From Candidatus Poribacteria bacterium (GTDB lineage Bacteria > Poribacteria > WGA-4E > PCPOR2b): a stretch of 64,000 nucleotides of DNA. The stretch covers positions 26,832 to 90,831 of the forward strand of contig JAJECO010000086.1 of the NCBI GenBank assembly GCA_022822005.1, given 5' to 3'. Shown one piece after another: positions 43,214 to 54,195 of the stretch (position 1 is the first letter of the stretch; every line of letters starts with the position of its first letter). Under the pieces are notes generated by a model. The model worked only from the letters and a program-made list of their open reading frames with translations, did not search any database and was not told where the DNA came from. The translations under genes were made by a program, and so were the position numbers.

Positions 43214-43358
43214 TCGTAGAAAAGCTTTCAGTGAGCGAACGAAGAAGTCAACCGAACGATTCGTGAGGAAGTGAAAGGAGGACACGTCATCTTACAATCT
43301 TCCAACTTTCCGGTAACACCACGCATTACATTTCACATTTTAGGCATCACGTCTTTGT

Positions 43359-44501
43359 CTAAATATATCCAGTCGCCCCATCTGGACGAATTGGGCAGGT
43401 GCGCTGCCAGTGAACATATTCGTTGTCTCCGATGACGTCTTCATTTATTTCCACGCCGAGCCCCGGCCGATCGCGCAACTCAAGATACCCATCTTTGGGC
43501 AGATAGGGTTCGTCCACCCACTCGTTCCATTCGGTGCCTGTTGGAAGGATGTATTCTAGGACCTTGAAATTGGGTGTTGCTGCAGCGAAGTGTACATTCA
43601 CTGCGGTTGCCAGCGGTCCCATCGGATTGTGCGGGGCGATGGAGACATAGTGCGCTTCGGCGATAGCGGCGATTTTACGCATTTCAAGCAGTCCGCCGCA
43701 GACACAGATGTCCGGTTGGATGATGTCTGCCCCTTGAGCAGCCATTAGGTTGAGGAACTCAAAGCGCGCGTAAAGGGATTCGCCTGTTGCCAATGGAACC
43801 TGCATCTGGGAGCGTAAGCGAGACCATGCGGGAATATGTTCCGGTCTGAGCGGCTCCTCGTAGAAATATGGGTCATAGGGTGCCAGTGCGTTGGATAGTT
43901 GCAGCGCGCGGATCGGCTCAAAGATCTTAGCGTGCGGGTCGAAGGCAAATTCCCAGTCGTCCGGGGTATGATTACGGATGCCCTCAAAATAGTCGGCAGC
44001 GGCAGCACAAACCCTTCCCCAACGATTTGAGTCCGGCTCGATTTGATAGGGGCTCGTTTTGAAAGCTGTAAAGCCCCACTCCTCGTTTAATCGGTGTGCT
44101 GTTTCGCCGACCTCTTGACCATCGCGACCGCCGATGCCGTGATAGACACGGATCCGATCCCGAGCAGCGCCCCCGAGAAGCATATAAACAGGCAGATTCG
44201 CCGCTTTGCCGCTGATGTCCCACAGGGCATGGTCAATTGCGGAGGTAACTGCGAGTCCTACGCCGCCTGCAGGGAATCGCAATTGCTGGTGAATCTTCAT
44301 CATGATGTACTCGATGCGGCGCGGGTCTTCGCCTTTAATCATCTCAAAGATGTAATCTGCAATCGGTTCGGCAGCGAGGTTTGGTCCGACAGAATAGGAT
44401 TCACCCCAACCGTGGATCCCCTCATCTGTTTCGACTTTGATTAATCCCCTTGAGCGTCCGCCGAAGCGAGCCATATAGGTTTTTATATTCGTAATCTTCA
44501 T
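43359..44501 (-). CDS. Galactonate dehydratase-like enolase-superfamily enzyme
   Basis: A 380-residue mandelate racemase/muconate lactonizing family enzyme with K in FKTSPYQIEPDSN, the first metal-ligand region in FAFDPHAKIF, FYEEPLRPEH, ATGESLYARF and the PHNPMGP late-His segment. The same features are shared with the gene at 13999-15165. The group includes D-galactonate and related sugar-acid dehydratases, but the true substrate is uncertain. ATG (44501) follows AAAGG at a distance of about 11 nt. It stands alone between the Rieske gene and the divergent glpK unit. Confidence 0.9.
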   Translation of the reverse strand: MKITNIKTYMARFGGRSRGLIKVETDEGIHGWGESYSVGPNLAAEPIADYIFEMIKGEDPRRIEYIMMKIHQQLRFPAGGVGLAVTSAIDHALWDISGKAANLPVYMLLGGAARDRIRVYHGIGGRDGQEVGETAHRLNEEWGFTAFKTSPYQIEPDSNRWGRVCAAAADYFEGIRNHTPDDWEFAFDPHAKIFEPIRALQLSNALAPYDPYFYEEPLRPEHIPAWSRLRSQMQVPLATGESLYARFEFLNLMAAQGADIIQPDICVCGGLLEMRKIAAIAEAHYVSIAPHNPMGPLATAVNVHFAAATPNFKVLEYILPTGTEWNEWVDEPYLPKDGYLELRDRPGLGVEINEDVIGDNEYVHWQRTCPIRPDGATGYI

Positions 44502-44810
44502 TGATGTTTCGACCTTTCTTTGTCGGAAGAGTATTGCATTCAGTCCTCATCTAAGAGGCTATCTTGGGCTTGCACCAATAGTGTATGATACCTTGGGAAC
44601 TTTCTGAAGCTAAACTGGTTAATCCGATTTCAGTCGTTTTGATCGTGCTTCGGTTCTAACTTCGTTAAAATTCCCTGTGAACATACGGTCATTGTAATCC
44701 TAACCATGTTTTCTGTCAATCAATTTTTGGTGTTGACGCCCCCCATCGGCTGTGGTATATTGAAATCGCCGTAGAGAGTACAGATTCTGATCGCATTTGG
44801 TGGAAACAGA
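44502..44810. other. Intergenic region between divergent genes
   Basis: About 310 bases that separate the enolase-superfamily gene and glpK. The only clear element is the glpK promoter at 44733-44761; the promoter for the minus-strand gene is not evident. No small gene is seen. Confidence 0.45.
44733..44761 (+). promoter_or_regulatory. Predicted sigma-70 promoter of glpK
   Basis: TTGACG (44733-44738), exactly 17 bases, TATATT (44756-44761). Both hexamers are close to consensus and lie 49 nt upstream of the glpK start codon. Confidence 0.75.
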
Positions 44811-46298
44811 ATGGCACATCCCCCGTATATCCTATCGATTGATCAAGGCACTACCGGCTCGACAGTGTTACTCATTGACGCGCATGGGGAAATTGTCGCG
44901 CACGGTTATCGCGAATTTACGCAATACTATCCCCGTCCCGGTTGGGTTGAGCACGATCCCACCGAAATCTGGGAAGTAACCCATCGAGTCATTGCAGATT
45001 TAATCGATACACACGGGCGAGCGGATGAGATAGCAGCCATCGGGGTGACGAATCAACGAGAGACAACGGTGGTGTGGGAACGCAACACCGGACAACCGAT
45101 TCACCCCGCAATTGTGTGGCAGTGCCGTCGCACCGCGGATATGTGTGCAGATCTGAAGGAACGCTTGCTCGAGGAGGGGATACGAGCGAAGACAGGATTG
45201 GTACTCGATCCATACTTTTCAGCGACGAAGATTGCGTGGATCCTAGATCACATCGATGGTGCGCGTGAGCGTGCTGAACGCGGTGAACTCGCATTTGGAA
45301 CTATTGACACGTGGTTGCTGTGGTATTTAACAGGAGGGGAAGTTCACGTAACGGACTACACCAACGCGTCCCGGACGCTGCTGTTCAATATTGACACACT
45401 TGCATGGGATGACGAATTGTTAGACCTCCTGCGTGTGCCGAAGTCTCTTCTTCCAAACGTGCAGACCTCTGGAAGCATTTTTGGGAGGACGAAAAATATA
45501 CCCTCATTGCCGGACGGAATCCTAATCGCTGGGATCGCTGGAGACCAACAATCGGCTCTATTTGGACAGCTTTGTACACGGCCCGGGTTGGCGAAGAATA
45601 CCTACGGTACCGGTTGCTTCCTTATGCTCAATACAGGCGGACAGCGCGTCTGCTCAAGGTCAGGATTGTTGACAACGTTGGCTTGTGGGCTTGATGAAAC
45701 ACCGGTGTATGCACTTGAAGGGAGCGTGTTTATCGCAGGAGCAGCGGTACAGTGGCTGCGTGACGGACTGCGCCTTATTGATACCGCTGCCGAGACGGAA
45801 GCAATTGCCACTAGCGTTCCAGATTCAGATGGCGTCTTTGTCGTACCAGCCTTTACGGGACTTGGTGCACCGTACTGGGACGCCGATGCCCAAGGCGCGA
45901 TACTTGGACTGACACGGGGCGTAACGCGCGCACATATTGTCCGAGCCACCCTAGAATCAATCGCACTCCAAACAGCAGATGTCGTCTCTGCAATGCACAC
46001 GGATGCAGAGATTGAACTGGATCGGCTGCGAGTTGATGGCGGCGCAGTTGCAAACAATTTCCTGATGCAGTTTCAGGCGGATATATTGGGTATAGATGTG
46101 GAGCGTCCCACACGCATTGAAACAACCGGACTTGGTGCGGGGTATTTGGCAGGATTGACCGTGGGTGTGTGGGCTGGACCCCACGAATTGGAATCCCATC
46201 GAAAAGTTGATACGGTCTTTTCGCCACAGATTGATAGTGACCGAAGACAAGAGAAACTTGACGGTTGGAAGGATGCCGTCCGAAGGGTAATGAACTAA
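44811..46298 (+). CDS. glpK: Glycerol kinase
   Basis: A 495-residue FGGY-family carbohydrate kinase. N-terminal SIDQGTTGSTVLLID (phosphate-1), GWVEHDPTEIWE, TNQRETTVVWE, YTNASRTLLFNI, GTGCFLMLNTG, AGAAVQWLRDG, and the FGGY signature region GAPYWD with the following LTRGVTRAHIVRATLESIALQTADV are all present and agree with glycerol kinase across its length. It phosphorylates glycerol to sn-glycerol-3-phosphate. A good sigma-70 promoter lies upstream, and a two-component system begins 1 nt after the stop, so the kinase and sensor may be co-transcribed. Confidence 0.97.
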   Translation: MAHPPYILSIDQGTTGSTVLLIDAHGEIVAHGYREFTQYYPRPGWVEHDPTEIWEVTHRVIADLIDTHGRADEIAAIGVTNQRETTVVWERNTGQPIHPAIVWQCRRTADMCADLKERLLEEGIRAKTGLVLDPYFSATKIAWILDHIDGARERAERGELAFGTIDTWLLWYLTGGEVHVTDYTNASRTLLFNIDTLAWDDELLDLLRVPKSLLPNVQTSGSIFGRTKNIPSLPDGILIAGIAGDQQSALFGQLCTRPGLAKNTYGTGCFLMLNTGGQRVCSRSGLLTTLACGLDETPVYALEGSVFIAGAAVQWLRDGLRLIDTAAETEAIATSVPDSDGVFVVPAFTGLGAPYWDADAQGAILGLTRGVTRAHIVRATLESIALQTADVVSAMHTDAEIELDRLRVDGGAVANNFLMQFQADILGIDVERPTRIETTGLGAGYLAGLTVGVWAGPHELESHRKVDTVFSPQIDSDRRQEKLDGWKDAVRRVMN

Positions 46299-46299
46299 C

Positions 46300-47895
46300 A
46301 TGCGTTTACAGTGGAAGTACGCCCTCATTATTAATCTATCCGTTCTGATAATTCTCGCTGCTTTCTACATGCTTCTCAATATTAAAGCTGTAGATGATCT
46401 TGGAGATCTTTACGAAAAGGGCATAACACGCGGCGCGCTTTTCAAAGAGATTACAGAGAAAACCATTCGTCCGCTGGTGGAACAGAAAATGGCGTCCAAA
46501 GAAATTGCAGAGCAGACTGTTCAGCCACTTGTCGAAGACAAGATTGAGGATAGGCAGACACTGTACAGGGAAAAACTTGAAAATGCCCTCCGAGAATTGA
46601 AAGTGCAGAAGCCACATGAGATGCAGGATGTTTTGGACATAAATGTAACCTTTGGAATGGATGCTAAGATCCAAGCCAGTTTAATTCCAAACAAGGAGGC
46701 GAACGACCACATAAATCTGACCGCCGAAGGGGTACACGAAATAAGAAAAAAAGGCTTTGAGCTCTACAGGACGCCTCAAATTAATGGCAGAGATGCCACC
46801 GCAGTTATCATTCCCTATTCGGTTGAAATTGTTGGAGAAGAATTTGACACAGAACCGATCGACGGATTTATTCAAGCACTTTTTGCAGGACCTGATCTTG
46901 CCAACCATCTCTCCCGTCTCCGCCTCATGCTCCTGATCTCCATTATCGTTGTGAGCGTCCTGCTGGTGATTATCATTGATATGATGACCACACGCTTAGT
47001 TCTTCGTCCTCTACAAGGTATGATGGAAATTATCAGACGTGCAGAAGCTGGAGACCCCGAATCGCTGCCACAATCCTACTCCTCCGACGAGATTGGACGT
47101 GTAACTTACAGCCTCGTGCGGATGTTGAGGCAACTGACGGGGACGCACTCAAAGCGAATCGCCGCACTTCAACAATTTGCTGCGGGTGTTGCTCACGAGA
47201 TCCGTAACCCCTTGAACACTATTGGGATGACTGCCCAACACCTGCGAGACCTCTTCTCACGTAACAATATCAAACCCAGCGATGTTGAGGAAGCACGAGA
47301 TCTTCTCGATATTGTCAACTTTGAAATTGAACGCTTGCAACGAATCTCTGAGCAGTTCGTTACCTTGAATCGTCCTAAAACGCTCGATCTCGAATCCACG
47401 GATCTCAATGGACTCATAGACCAAGTCATCGCAGAATTTAAGCTCATGACTGAAAATGCCCGCGTCACGGTAGTCACCAATTACGCTACAGATTTGCCGC
47501 AACTTCAACTTGATCCGGATTTGATTCAGCAGACGATGTTCAACTTGATACAGAACAGCATTCAAGCCATGCCCAAAGGTGGCAGAATTTACATTAGCAC
47601 ACAGCGGATTCAGACACTTGCCGGCCAAGGAATCGAGATTGAGGTGCGTGATACAGGTATTGGTATCTCCCCCGAAATCCAAGAGCGGATCTTTGATGCT
47701 TATTTTACCACGAGGGAGAGGGAGGGAGGAATGGGACTTGGACTTGCACTCGCGCACCAAATTATCACGGCGCACCAAGGAAGGATTGAACTCAAAAGCC
47801 AAGTCGGTATGGGAACGGCATTTCAAATCCACCTGCCAATTAAAAACCCCATGAACCACCCATCCGATAAATCCATAAGCCATAAGGAGGAGTAG
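46300..47895 (+). CDS. Sensor histidine kinase
   Basis: A 531-residue inner-membrane sensor. TM1 is about residues 9-26; residues 30-205 form a periplasmic domain rich in charged residues that contains a tandem 18-residue repeat (50-67 and 68-85: E-I-x-E-x-T-x-x-P-L-V-E-x-K-...). TM2 (about 207-228) is followed by a HAMP linker, then the dimerisation helix with phospho-accepting His299 (GVAHEIRNPLN), and a C-terminal ATPase domain with the N box (FNLIQNSIQAM), G1 (RDTGIGIS) and G2 (GMGLGLALA). ATG 46300 begins 2 nt after the glpK stop. It pairs with the NtrC-type regulator, whose start lies 2 nt after its stop. Confidence 0.95.
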   Translation: MRLQWKYALIINLSVLIILAAFYMLLNIKAVDDLGDLYEKGITRGALFKEITEKTIRPLVEQKMASKEIAEQTVQPLVEDKIEDRQTLYREKLENALRELKVQKPHEMQDVLDINVTFGMDAKIQASLIPNKEANDHINLTAEGVHEIRKKGFELYRTPQINGRDATAVIIPYSVEIVGEEFDTEPIDGFIQALFAGPDLANHLSRLRLMLLISIIVVSVLLVIIIDMMTTRLVLRPLQGMMEIIRRAEAGDPESLPQSYSSDEIGRVTYSLVRMLRQLTGTHSKRIAALQQFAAGVAHEIRNPLNTIGMTAQHLRDLFSRNNIKPSDVEEARDLLDIVNFEIERLQRISEQFVTLNRPKTLDLESTDLNGLIDQVIAEFKLMTENARVTVVTNYATDLPQLQLDPDLIQQTMFNLIQNSIQAMPKGGRIYISTQRIQTLAGQGIEIEVRDTGIGISPEIQERIFDAYFTTREREGGMGLGLALAHQIITAHQGRIELKSQVGMGTAFQIHLPIKNPMNHPSDKSISHKEE

Positions 47896-47897
47896 GC

Positions 47898-49280
<1,383 letters not shown>

Positions 49281-49498
49281 AACCGCGTGGAACCTCCGTC
49301 GCCTATTACGCAGTCTCTTTCTGCCTGATGAACCTAATCAGGTTGTTGTCCTCTATGATCGCCCGTCAACTGATATTGCTCACCGGATAAGGTCTCACCC
49401 GTTCAACCGTACCGTTCCCCAATACCTACCGCCTCGTATGACCTATTCAGGATTTCAGGGAACAATCCTAAACCGGTCGGCACTAACAATCCTAAGTG

Positions 49499-51178
49499 TC
49501 AGGCGCTATCCAACTGTTCAATCACCGGTAGGTTCAGACAGGATGGGTGTTCTTTGCCGTGGTGAACCGAGTTGCGGGCAATGATCGGTTCAGTGTTTGA
49601 CCACGGCGGTGCTAAGGTGTTCGGATGCGGAAAAATCCGTGGGAAATCGCTGCTCGTAATGAGTAGACATATCCGTGATCCAGCCGGAAACATATAAGCC
49701 GTTTGCCCCATCTGCAGGCGAATACGGGCGACATCGCCTGGCACGAGCGGCTGTGGGGCTGCCCAATTTTCCCGATAGCGGCACCGCAGCGACCCAATCG
49801 TAAGGCACGTTACAGCACCAGACAGATCTTCGACACAAAGCTTGGCAACAAAGTCAGTATCGACCGCATCGCTCGAAATACGGAGATCAAGCGTAACTTC
49901 GCCGACTACAGCCAACGGTGCGTCAAGTTTTTGACTTCGATAAAACAGTAAATCAGACCTATCAAGCAGCGGACGTTGATCAACCGGTCCGAGATGTTCG
50001 AGCCCCCAATAGATGGGTCCTCCGTGTGTCGGAACAGGTTCTCCCGGATCATACGCATAGCTGTCAGTCACGCTGCCCTCAGAGCATTCCGGTGTTAATA
50101 CCCCGTCCCCTGTCCCCATGTTTGCACTGCCACCCGATTTGAGATACCATGATTGCGATACCGCTTCTGGCGGCGGCCAGTCCTGTAGAGAAATCCACCG
50201 ATTCTCTCCCATCAGGAAGATTTTCACGGGTGCTTGACCTGTGTAGCCATTGTCTATCTCTTTCAGATGAAAGTCGAGAAACTGAAATTCATGCCTAAGG
50301 ACTGGCAGGTCGGCTTCCGTGCTGAAATCCCAGTCGCCGTAACGGCAGTGATCTGGCCCCATATTTCCAACATTTCGATGCCCCCACGGTCCGATAAGAA
50401 GCCGCTGTTCGCCTTGAGCTAATTCTGTCGCGCCATTGTCCCGGATGTTCTGGTAAGCCTCAAACTGCCCTCGCGTGAGATGGTCAAACCACCCGCCAGC
50501 ATGAAATCCTGGCACCTTGATTTGGGGGTGCATCAAACATTGATCAGTTGATTGCCAATAGTCATCGTAACAATCATGGGCAGCCCACTCCGATAAAGCC
50601 GGTGTCTCAAAACCAACTCGATCAGCGATTTCCTCAGGATTGGACAGCTGATTGACCTCGTCCCATGAGAAGTGTCCCATCGGTGGTTGATTGCGACAAG
50701 AAGCGTGTGTCAGAGACCACCGGATGGAATTGCCAAGTGCGAAGCATCCGTCGTAGCGAATCCAGTCGCGGAAAAATGATCCGGGGGCGACGGAAGGGGC
50801 GATGCAACGCAATGCCTCATGACCGCCGCTCGCCGCTGGCACTTGAACGATTCCGAGATAACTGCGACCCCATAGCCCAATCCTGCCGTTGCACCACCTT
50901 TGGTTTGCTGTCCAATCCAACGTTGTTTGCCCGTCGCGTACCTCGTCAATGAGTGGGGTAAAAACGCCGTCGGAGTCGTACTTGCCGCGGCAATCTTGTG
51001 CAACAAGCGCATAGCCTCGACGCGTGAACTCATGTGCCGTCTCTTGAAGTCCAACACGGTGGTAGGGTGTGCGGACAATAACAGTGGGGAATGGTCCCTG
51101 TCCATCGGGGAGATAGACATCTGTAGCAAGGCTCACTCCGTCTTCAGCGGGAACTTTTCGGCATAATAGTGTTTGCAT
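49499..51178 (-). CDS. CocE/NonD-family hydrolase (X-Pro dipeptidyl-peptidase-like)
   Basis: A 559-residue alpha/beta-hydrolase of the S15 peptidase/cocaine-esterase type. The nucleophile elbow is G-R-S-Y-L-G (IGLWGRSYLGIVQVP), with conserved VDTYLPDGQGPFPTVIVRTPYH upstream and a C-terminal jelly-roll lid domain (SDAVDTDFVAKLCVEDLSG). Family members cleave ester, amide or X-Pro bonds. AGGAGG lies upstream of ATG (51178). No signal peptide is seen, so cytoplasmic. It is convergent with the response regulator (218-base gap). Confidence 0.92.
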   Translation of the reverse strand: MQTLLCRKVPAEDGVSLATDVYLPDGQGPFPTVIVRTPYHRVGLQETAHEFTRRGYALVAQDCRGKYDSDGVFTPLIDEVRDGQTTLDWTANQRWCNGRIGLWGRSYLGIVQVPAASGGHEALRCIAPSVAPGSFFRDWIRYDGCFALGNSIRWSLTHASCRNQPPMGHFSWDEVNQLSNPEEIADRVGFETPALSEWAAHDCYDDYWQSTDQCLMHPQIKVPGFHAGGWFDHLTRGQFEAYQNIRDNGATELAQGEQRLLIGPWGHRNVGNMGPDHCRYGDWDFSTEADLPVLRHEFQFLDFHLKEIDNGYTGQAPVKIFLMGENRWISLQDWPPPEAVSQSWYLKSGGSANMGTGDGVLTPECSEGSVTDSYAYDPGEPVPTHGGPIYWGLEHLGPVDQRPLLDRSDLLFYRSQKLDAPLAVVGEVTLDLRISSDAVDTDFVAKLCVEDLSGAVTCLTIGSLRCRYRENWAAPQPLVPGDVARIRLQMGQTAYMFPAGSRICLLITSSDFPRIFPHPNTLAPPWSNTEPIIARNSVHHGKEHPSCLNLPVIEQLDSA

Positions 51179-51306
51179 TGGTAATCCTCCTAACTTTTAC
51201 TTCTCAATATAAAGGCCCGGTGTTCACTCTTAATGCGGTTAGAAAATACGGGCGAGGATAAGGATTTCTCAGCAGCCTCGTAAATTTGGTTCCATTCATT
51301 TCAAGA

Positions 51307-51335
51307 TTGACACAACTAACGGTAAATGCTACAAT
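51307..51335 (+). promoter_or_regulatory. Predicted sigma-70 promoter of the CNNM-like gene
   Basis: TTGACA (51307-51312), exactly 17 bases, TACAAT (51330-51335). This is near-perfect consensus and lies 63 nt before the start codon at 51399. Confidence 0.8.
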
Positions 51336-51398
51336 GAACCACTAAATTGATCCAAGCGAAAGGGCAACCTGAACGGTTAAAACAAAAGGAAAAATCCA

Positions 51399-52409
51399 AT
51401 GCTGACGCTGCTTGTAACTATTGGAATTGTCTTGCTTTCTTCAGCTATCTGTTCCGGGTCTGAAGCGGCCTTATTTTCGGTTCGGTTAGTTAAAGTTCGG
51501 CGATTGGCTCAATCAAAACGGCCCGACGCGTTAGCCCTGCTGTCCATCCGTGAGCGGATGAATCGCCCTATTGCAACCGTCGTCATTCTTAACAATATCG
51601 CTAATATTGTTGGAACGATTGTCGTGGGTTATATAGCCACTGCTGTCTTGGGAAAGCAATGGTTGGGCGTAGTTTCAGGGGTACTTACTTTCTTGGTGAT
51701 ACTCTTTTCGGAAATTATCCCAAAAACCCTGGGTGAGCGATATTCAGACCAGATTTCGCTCGTTATCGCGCGGCCCGTTGCCGGACTGACCCGGATTCTA
51801 ACCCCCGTGATATGGTGCATTGAAAAAATTACCAACCCTTTGACAGCGGGAAGTAGCAGCTTCACAACGGATGAGGCGGAGATACAGTTATTGGCTAAAA
51901 TGGGACAAGAGGCGGGAACGATTGAAGATGACGAATTTGAGATGATCCGAAGGATATTCAATCTGAACGATATGACAGCCGCCGATCTGATGACGCCAAG
52001 GGTGGTGATGACATACCTAAGAGGTGATTTAACACTTGCCGAAGCACGCGAGGATATTCTTAGTTCTCCACATAGTCGAATTATTATAATTGGAGAAACA
52101 CTGGATCAGGTCAGCGGCGTTGCTTTGAAGACCGAATTGCTGGCAGCGATCATTCAAGGCAAGTTGGATCAATCTATCTTAGATTTAACGCATGAGGTAC
52201 ATTTTGTGCTCGGACGGAAACCGGCCGATCAGCTTTTATCAATATTCCAACGAGCTCGCCAACACCTGGCCGTTGTGGTCGATGAATATGGGGGCGTTTC
52301 GGGAGTCGTAACACTTGAAGATGTGCTGGAAGTTCTCACAGGTGAACTGGTTGATGAAACCGATACAGTTGTTAACTTGCAAGACTTCGCTCGAAAAAGA
52401 CAAAATTAA
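51399..52409 (+). CDS. CNNM/CorC-like hemolysin-family transporter (DUF21 plus CBS)
   Basis: A 336-residue inner-membrane protein. The N-terminal DUF21 domain (about 1-175) has three to four transmembrane helices with the GSEAALFSVRLVKVRRLA and FSEIIPKTLGERYSDQIS segments, and is followed by a pair of CBS domains (MTPRVVMTYLRGDLT..., HLAVVVDEYGGVSGVVTLEDVLEVLTGEL). CNNM/CorC proteins are linked to Mg2+ and other divalent cation homeostasis. The typical C-terminal CorC_HlyC domain is missing, so this is a shorter form. AAGGA precedes ATG 51399. Convergent with the next minus-strand gene (7 nt gap). Confidence 0.92.
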   Translation: MLTLLVTIGIVLLSSAICSGSEAALFSVRLVKVRRLAQSKRPDALALLSIRERMNRPIATVVILNNIANIVGTIVVGYIATAVLGKQWLGVVSGVLTFLVILFSEIIPKTLGERYSDQISLVIARPVAGLTRILTPVIWCIEKITNPLTAGSSSFTTDEAEIQLLAKMGQEAGTIEDDEFEMIRRIFNLNDMTAADLMTPRVVMTYLRGDLTLAEAREDILSSPHSRIIIIGETLDQVSGVALKTELLAAIIQGKLDQSILDLTHEVHFVLGRKPADQLLSIFQRARQHLAVVVDEYGGVSGVVTLEDVLEVLTGELVDETDTVVNLQDFARKRQN

Positions 52410-52416
52410 CCGCTCC

Positions 52417-53514
52417 TCAGCTCCATGGTGGAGGTTGCCCCACAGGGACAGGTGCAGGAAACCGACTTCCAACATCAATTGGCATCCCCTTGTCGGCGGA
52501 TTCAAAGATGCGTTCGCAGATTTCCAGCACATGCCGTGCGTGTTTTCCGGAACATCGCACCGGGCGATCCTTCCGAATTGCGTCCGCAAAATCGGAAGGT
52601 CCTTTACCCCAGTCTAAACCTTCGTACGCGCCCTCCGGGGACGCCTCAGTCTCCCAACCGCCCGTTGGATTACCTTTGCGGATGCCGCGTCCATCGTCAT
52701 GCGCCTGAATCGAAAAAACTCCCTTTGTTCCATGGGTTTCATAGGGTGGAATTTCCGATCTAGCGGTCCAACTGTGGTAGAGCATTCCGTAAGCACCGCT
52801 CTCGAATTCAAGCAATCCAAAACCGTGATCTTTCTCAGTAACCTGATACCTCGTTTCGGCACGCGGTCCAGCATGTAGCATCCGCTGGGGCAGGGTGATC
52901 CGAGCCAAACCGTAAACGCGTTTGACAGGACCTATCATTGTTGTCATAGCGGTCAATGGGTAGGGCGCAACATCTTTGAAAGGTCCTACGCCCTTTTGCA
53001 TAAAGGCATCGGCTGTCGGGTGCCAATACTCAATGGGTCCGCCAAAAGTTCCAATAGCGGAGACGACTTCGCCGATTTCCCCTTCGCGGATGCGCTTCCA
53101 GACGTTCTGTTGGACAGAACCGAGCATTGCCACCGGTGCACATGCAAATTTAACTCCCATTGCGTCTGCCGTTTCGACCAACTGATCTGCTTCCTCAGTG
53201 CGTAAGGCGATGGGTTTTTCTGAATAAACATGCTTTCCCGCTGTGAGTCCTGCCAATGATACTGGGTAGTGCCCCGTATGAATTGTTAGATTAATAATTG
53301 CTTCAACATTGGGATCGTTCAGAACGTCTTCTAAAGATTGATACGCTTTGCCACCGCCATTTTGAGCGAGCTTCTCCGCGCGAGGCACATCCTGGTCGTA
53401 ATAGCCAATAAGTTCAATTTTATGTGGATATGCTTGGCAGCGCGGCTGATAGCCTTTGCCCGCAATCATACCACAGCCAACGATGACTGTTTTGACCGGT
53501 TTGAAATTGGACAT
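52417..53514 (-). CDS. Gfo/Idh/MocA family oxidoreductase
   Basis: A 365-residue NAD(P)-dependent dehydrogenase: VKTVIVGCGMIAGKGY (Rossmann), YSEKPIAL (EKP motif) and the LTIHTGHYPVSLAGL strand. The C-terminal domain has AIGTFGGPIEYWHPTADAFMQ, FESGAYGMLYHSW and the usual beta-sheet core. AAGGAG lies about 9 nt upstream of ATG (53514), and a near-consensus promoter is present 48-76 bases upstream. The stop is 7 nt from the convergent CNNM-like gene. Substrate unknown. Confidence 0.92.
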   Translation of the reverse strand: MSNFKPVKTVIVGCGMIAGKGYQPRCQAYPHKIELIGYYDQDVPRAEKLAQNGGGKAYQSLEDVLNDPNVEAIINLTIHTGHYPVSLAGLTAGKHVYSEKPIALRTEEADQLVETADAMGVKFACAPVAMLGSVQQNVWKRIREGEIGEVVSAIGTFGGPIEYWHPTADAFMQKGVGPFKDVAPYPLTAMTTMIGPVKRVYGLARITLPQRMLHAGPRAETRYQVTEKDHGFGLLEFESGAYGMLYHSWTARSEIPPYETHGTKGVFSIQAHDDGRGIRKGNPTGGWETEASPEGAYEGLDWGKGPSDFADAIRKDRPVRCSGKHARHVLEICERIFESADKGMPIDVGSRFPAPVPVGQPPPWS

Positions 53515-53561
53515 TCGTTCATCTCCTTAAATGCAACGTTAAATATTAGAGCTTCTTCCGT

Positions 53562-53590
53562 ATTATAGCAGATGGCTATAGGCTGATCAA
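53562..53590 (-). promoter_or_regulatory. Predicted extended -10 promoter of the dehydrogenase at 52417-53514
   Basis: Minus-strand TTGATC (53585-53590), 17 bases, TATAAT (53562-53567) with TGC before the -10. Near-perfect -10 and extended element; distance to the start codon about 48 nt. Confidence 0.75.
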
Positions 53591-53602
53591 GGGCGCAAAA
53601 AA

Positions 53603-54175
53603 GTGACAGAGAATCCAGAGCAACCGAAAAAAAAGGAGAAACGCAGATTGAAGAGTATCAAAGTGAAGTCCCCGTTCTCCGGAATTCAGGTTGATTACAT
53701 GCAGGAAAGTGACCTGCCGGCAGTGATGGAGATTGAGCGAAGTTCATTTACCGCTCCGTGGGATGAGTCCTCGTTTCGTGAAGGGATAAGGTCGCGTAAC
53801 CATCATGTCTACTTCCTCGTCATCCGTCATCAGCAGAATCCAGTTGCGTTCATCAATTTTTGGGTTGTTGAGGAAGATGCACATATTGCAAACTTCGCTG
53901 TTGCACCCAACTATCGAAATCAAGGTGTTGGCAAATATCTGTTTGCAGAATCACTGATAAGTATCCGAAAACTGGGAGGTGACCATGTTTCCTTGGAGGT
54001 GCGAGTGAGCAACATTCCGGCACAGTATCTTTATAGGCAGTTTGGATTTCAGGTTGTTTCTATTCGAGAGAACTATTATATGGACGATCATGAAGATGCC
54101 TACGTTTTTCGACTTTCCAACCTTAGAGAAGTTGATTTATGTATTGATCGTGGGACTCATACACATGACCGTTAA
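53603..54175 (+). CDS. GNAT N-acetyltransferase (RimI-like)
   Basis: A 190-residue acetyltransferase with a Lys/Glu/Arg-rich N-terminal tail (about 28 residues) before the GNAT fold: YMQESDLPAVMEIERSSFTAPWDESSF, the acetyl-CoA-binding motif A region NFAVAPNYRNQGVGKYLF, LEVRVSNIPAQYLYRQFGF and the terminal NYYMDDHEDAYVF. This matches RimI, which acetylates the N-terminus of ribosomal protein S18, in outline, but the substrate is not certain. GTG 53603 is the frame start; no later ATG precedes the fold except the one within VDYMQ. Followed 20 nt later by the SAM hydrolase gene, so probably co-transcribed. Confidence 0.88.
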   Translation: MTENPEQPKKKEKRRLKSIKVKSPFSGIQVDYMQESDLPAVMEIERSSFTAPWDESSFREGIRSRNHHVYFLVIRHQQNPVAFINFWVVEEDAHIANFAVAPNYRNQGVGKYLFAESLISIRKLGGDHVSLEVRVSNIPAQYLYRQFGFQVVSIRENYYMDDHEDAYVFRLSNLREVDLCIDRGTHTHDR

Positions 54176-54195
54176 CAGAAAGGAGTTGCGAAACT

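Larger units (their letters stand above)
42956..43358. other. Gene-free stretch with a long hairpin
   Basis: About 400 bases. It contains the Rieske promoter (43011-43039) and a 12-bp plus 4-bp stem-loop at 43175-43213. A 78-codon open frame on the minus strand at 43049-43285 (MSSFHFLTNRSVDFF...) is helix-rich and basic but matches no family I can name; it may be a remnant of a mobile-element gene. No T-run follows the hairpin. Confidence 0.35.

Noticed and set aside
43049..43285. 78-codon minus-strand open frame as a transposase remnant
   Set aside because: Basic and helix-rich, but no catalytic motif or recognisable family; kept only as a note in the gene-free stretch.
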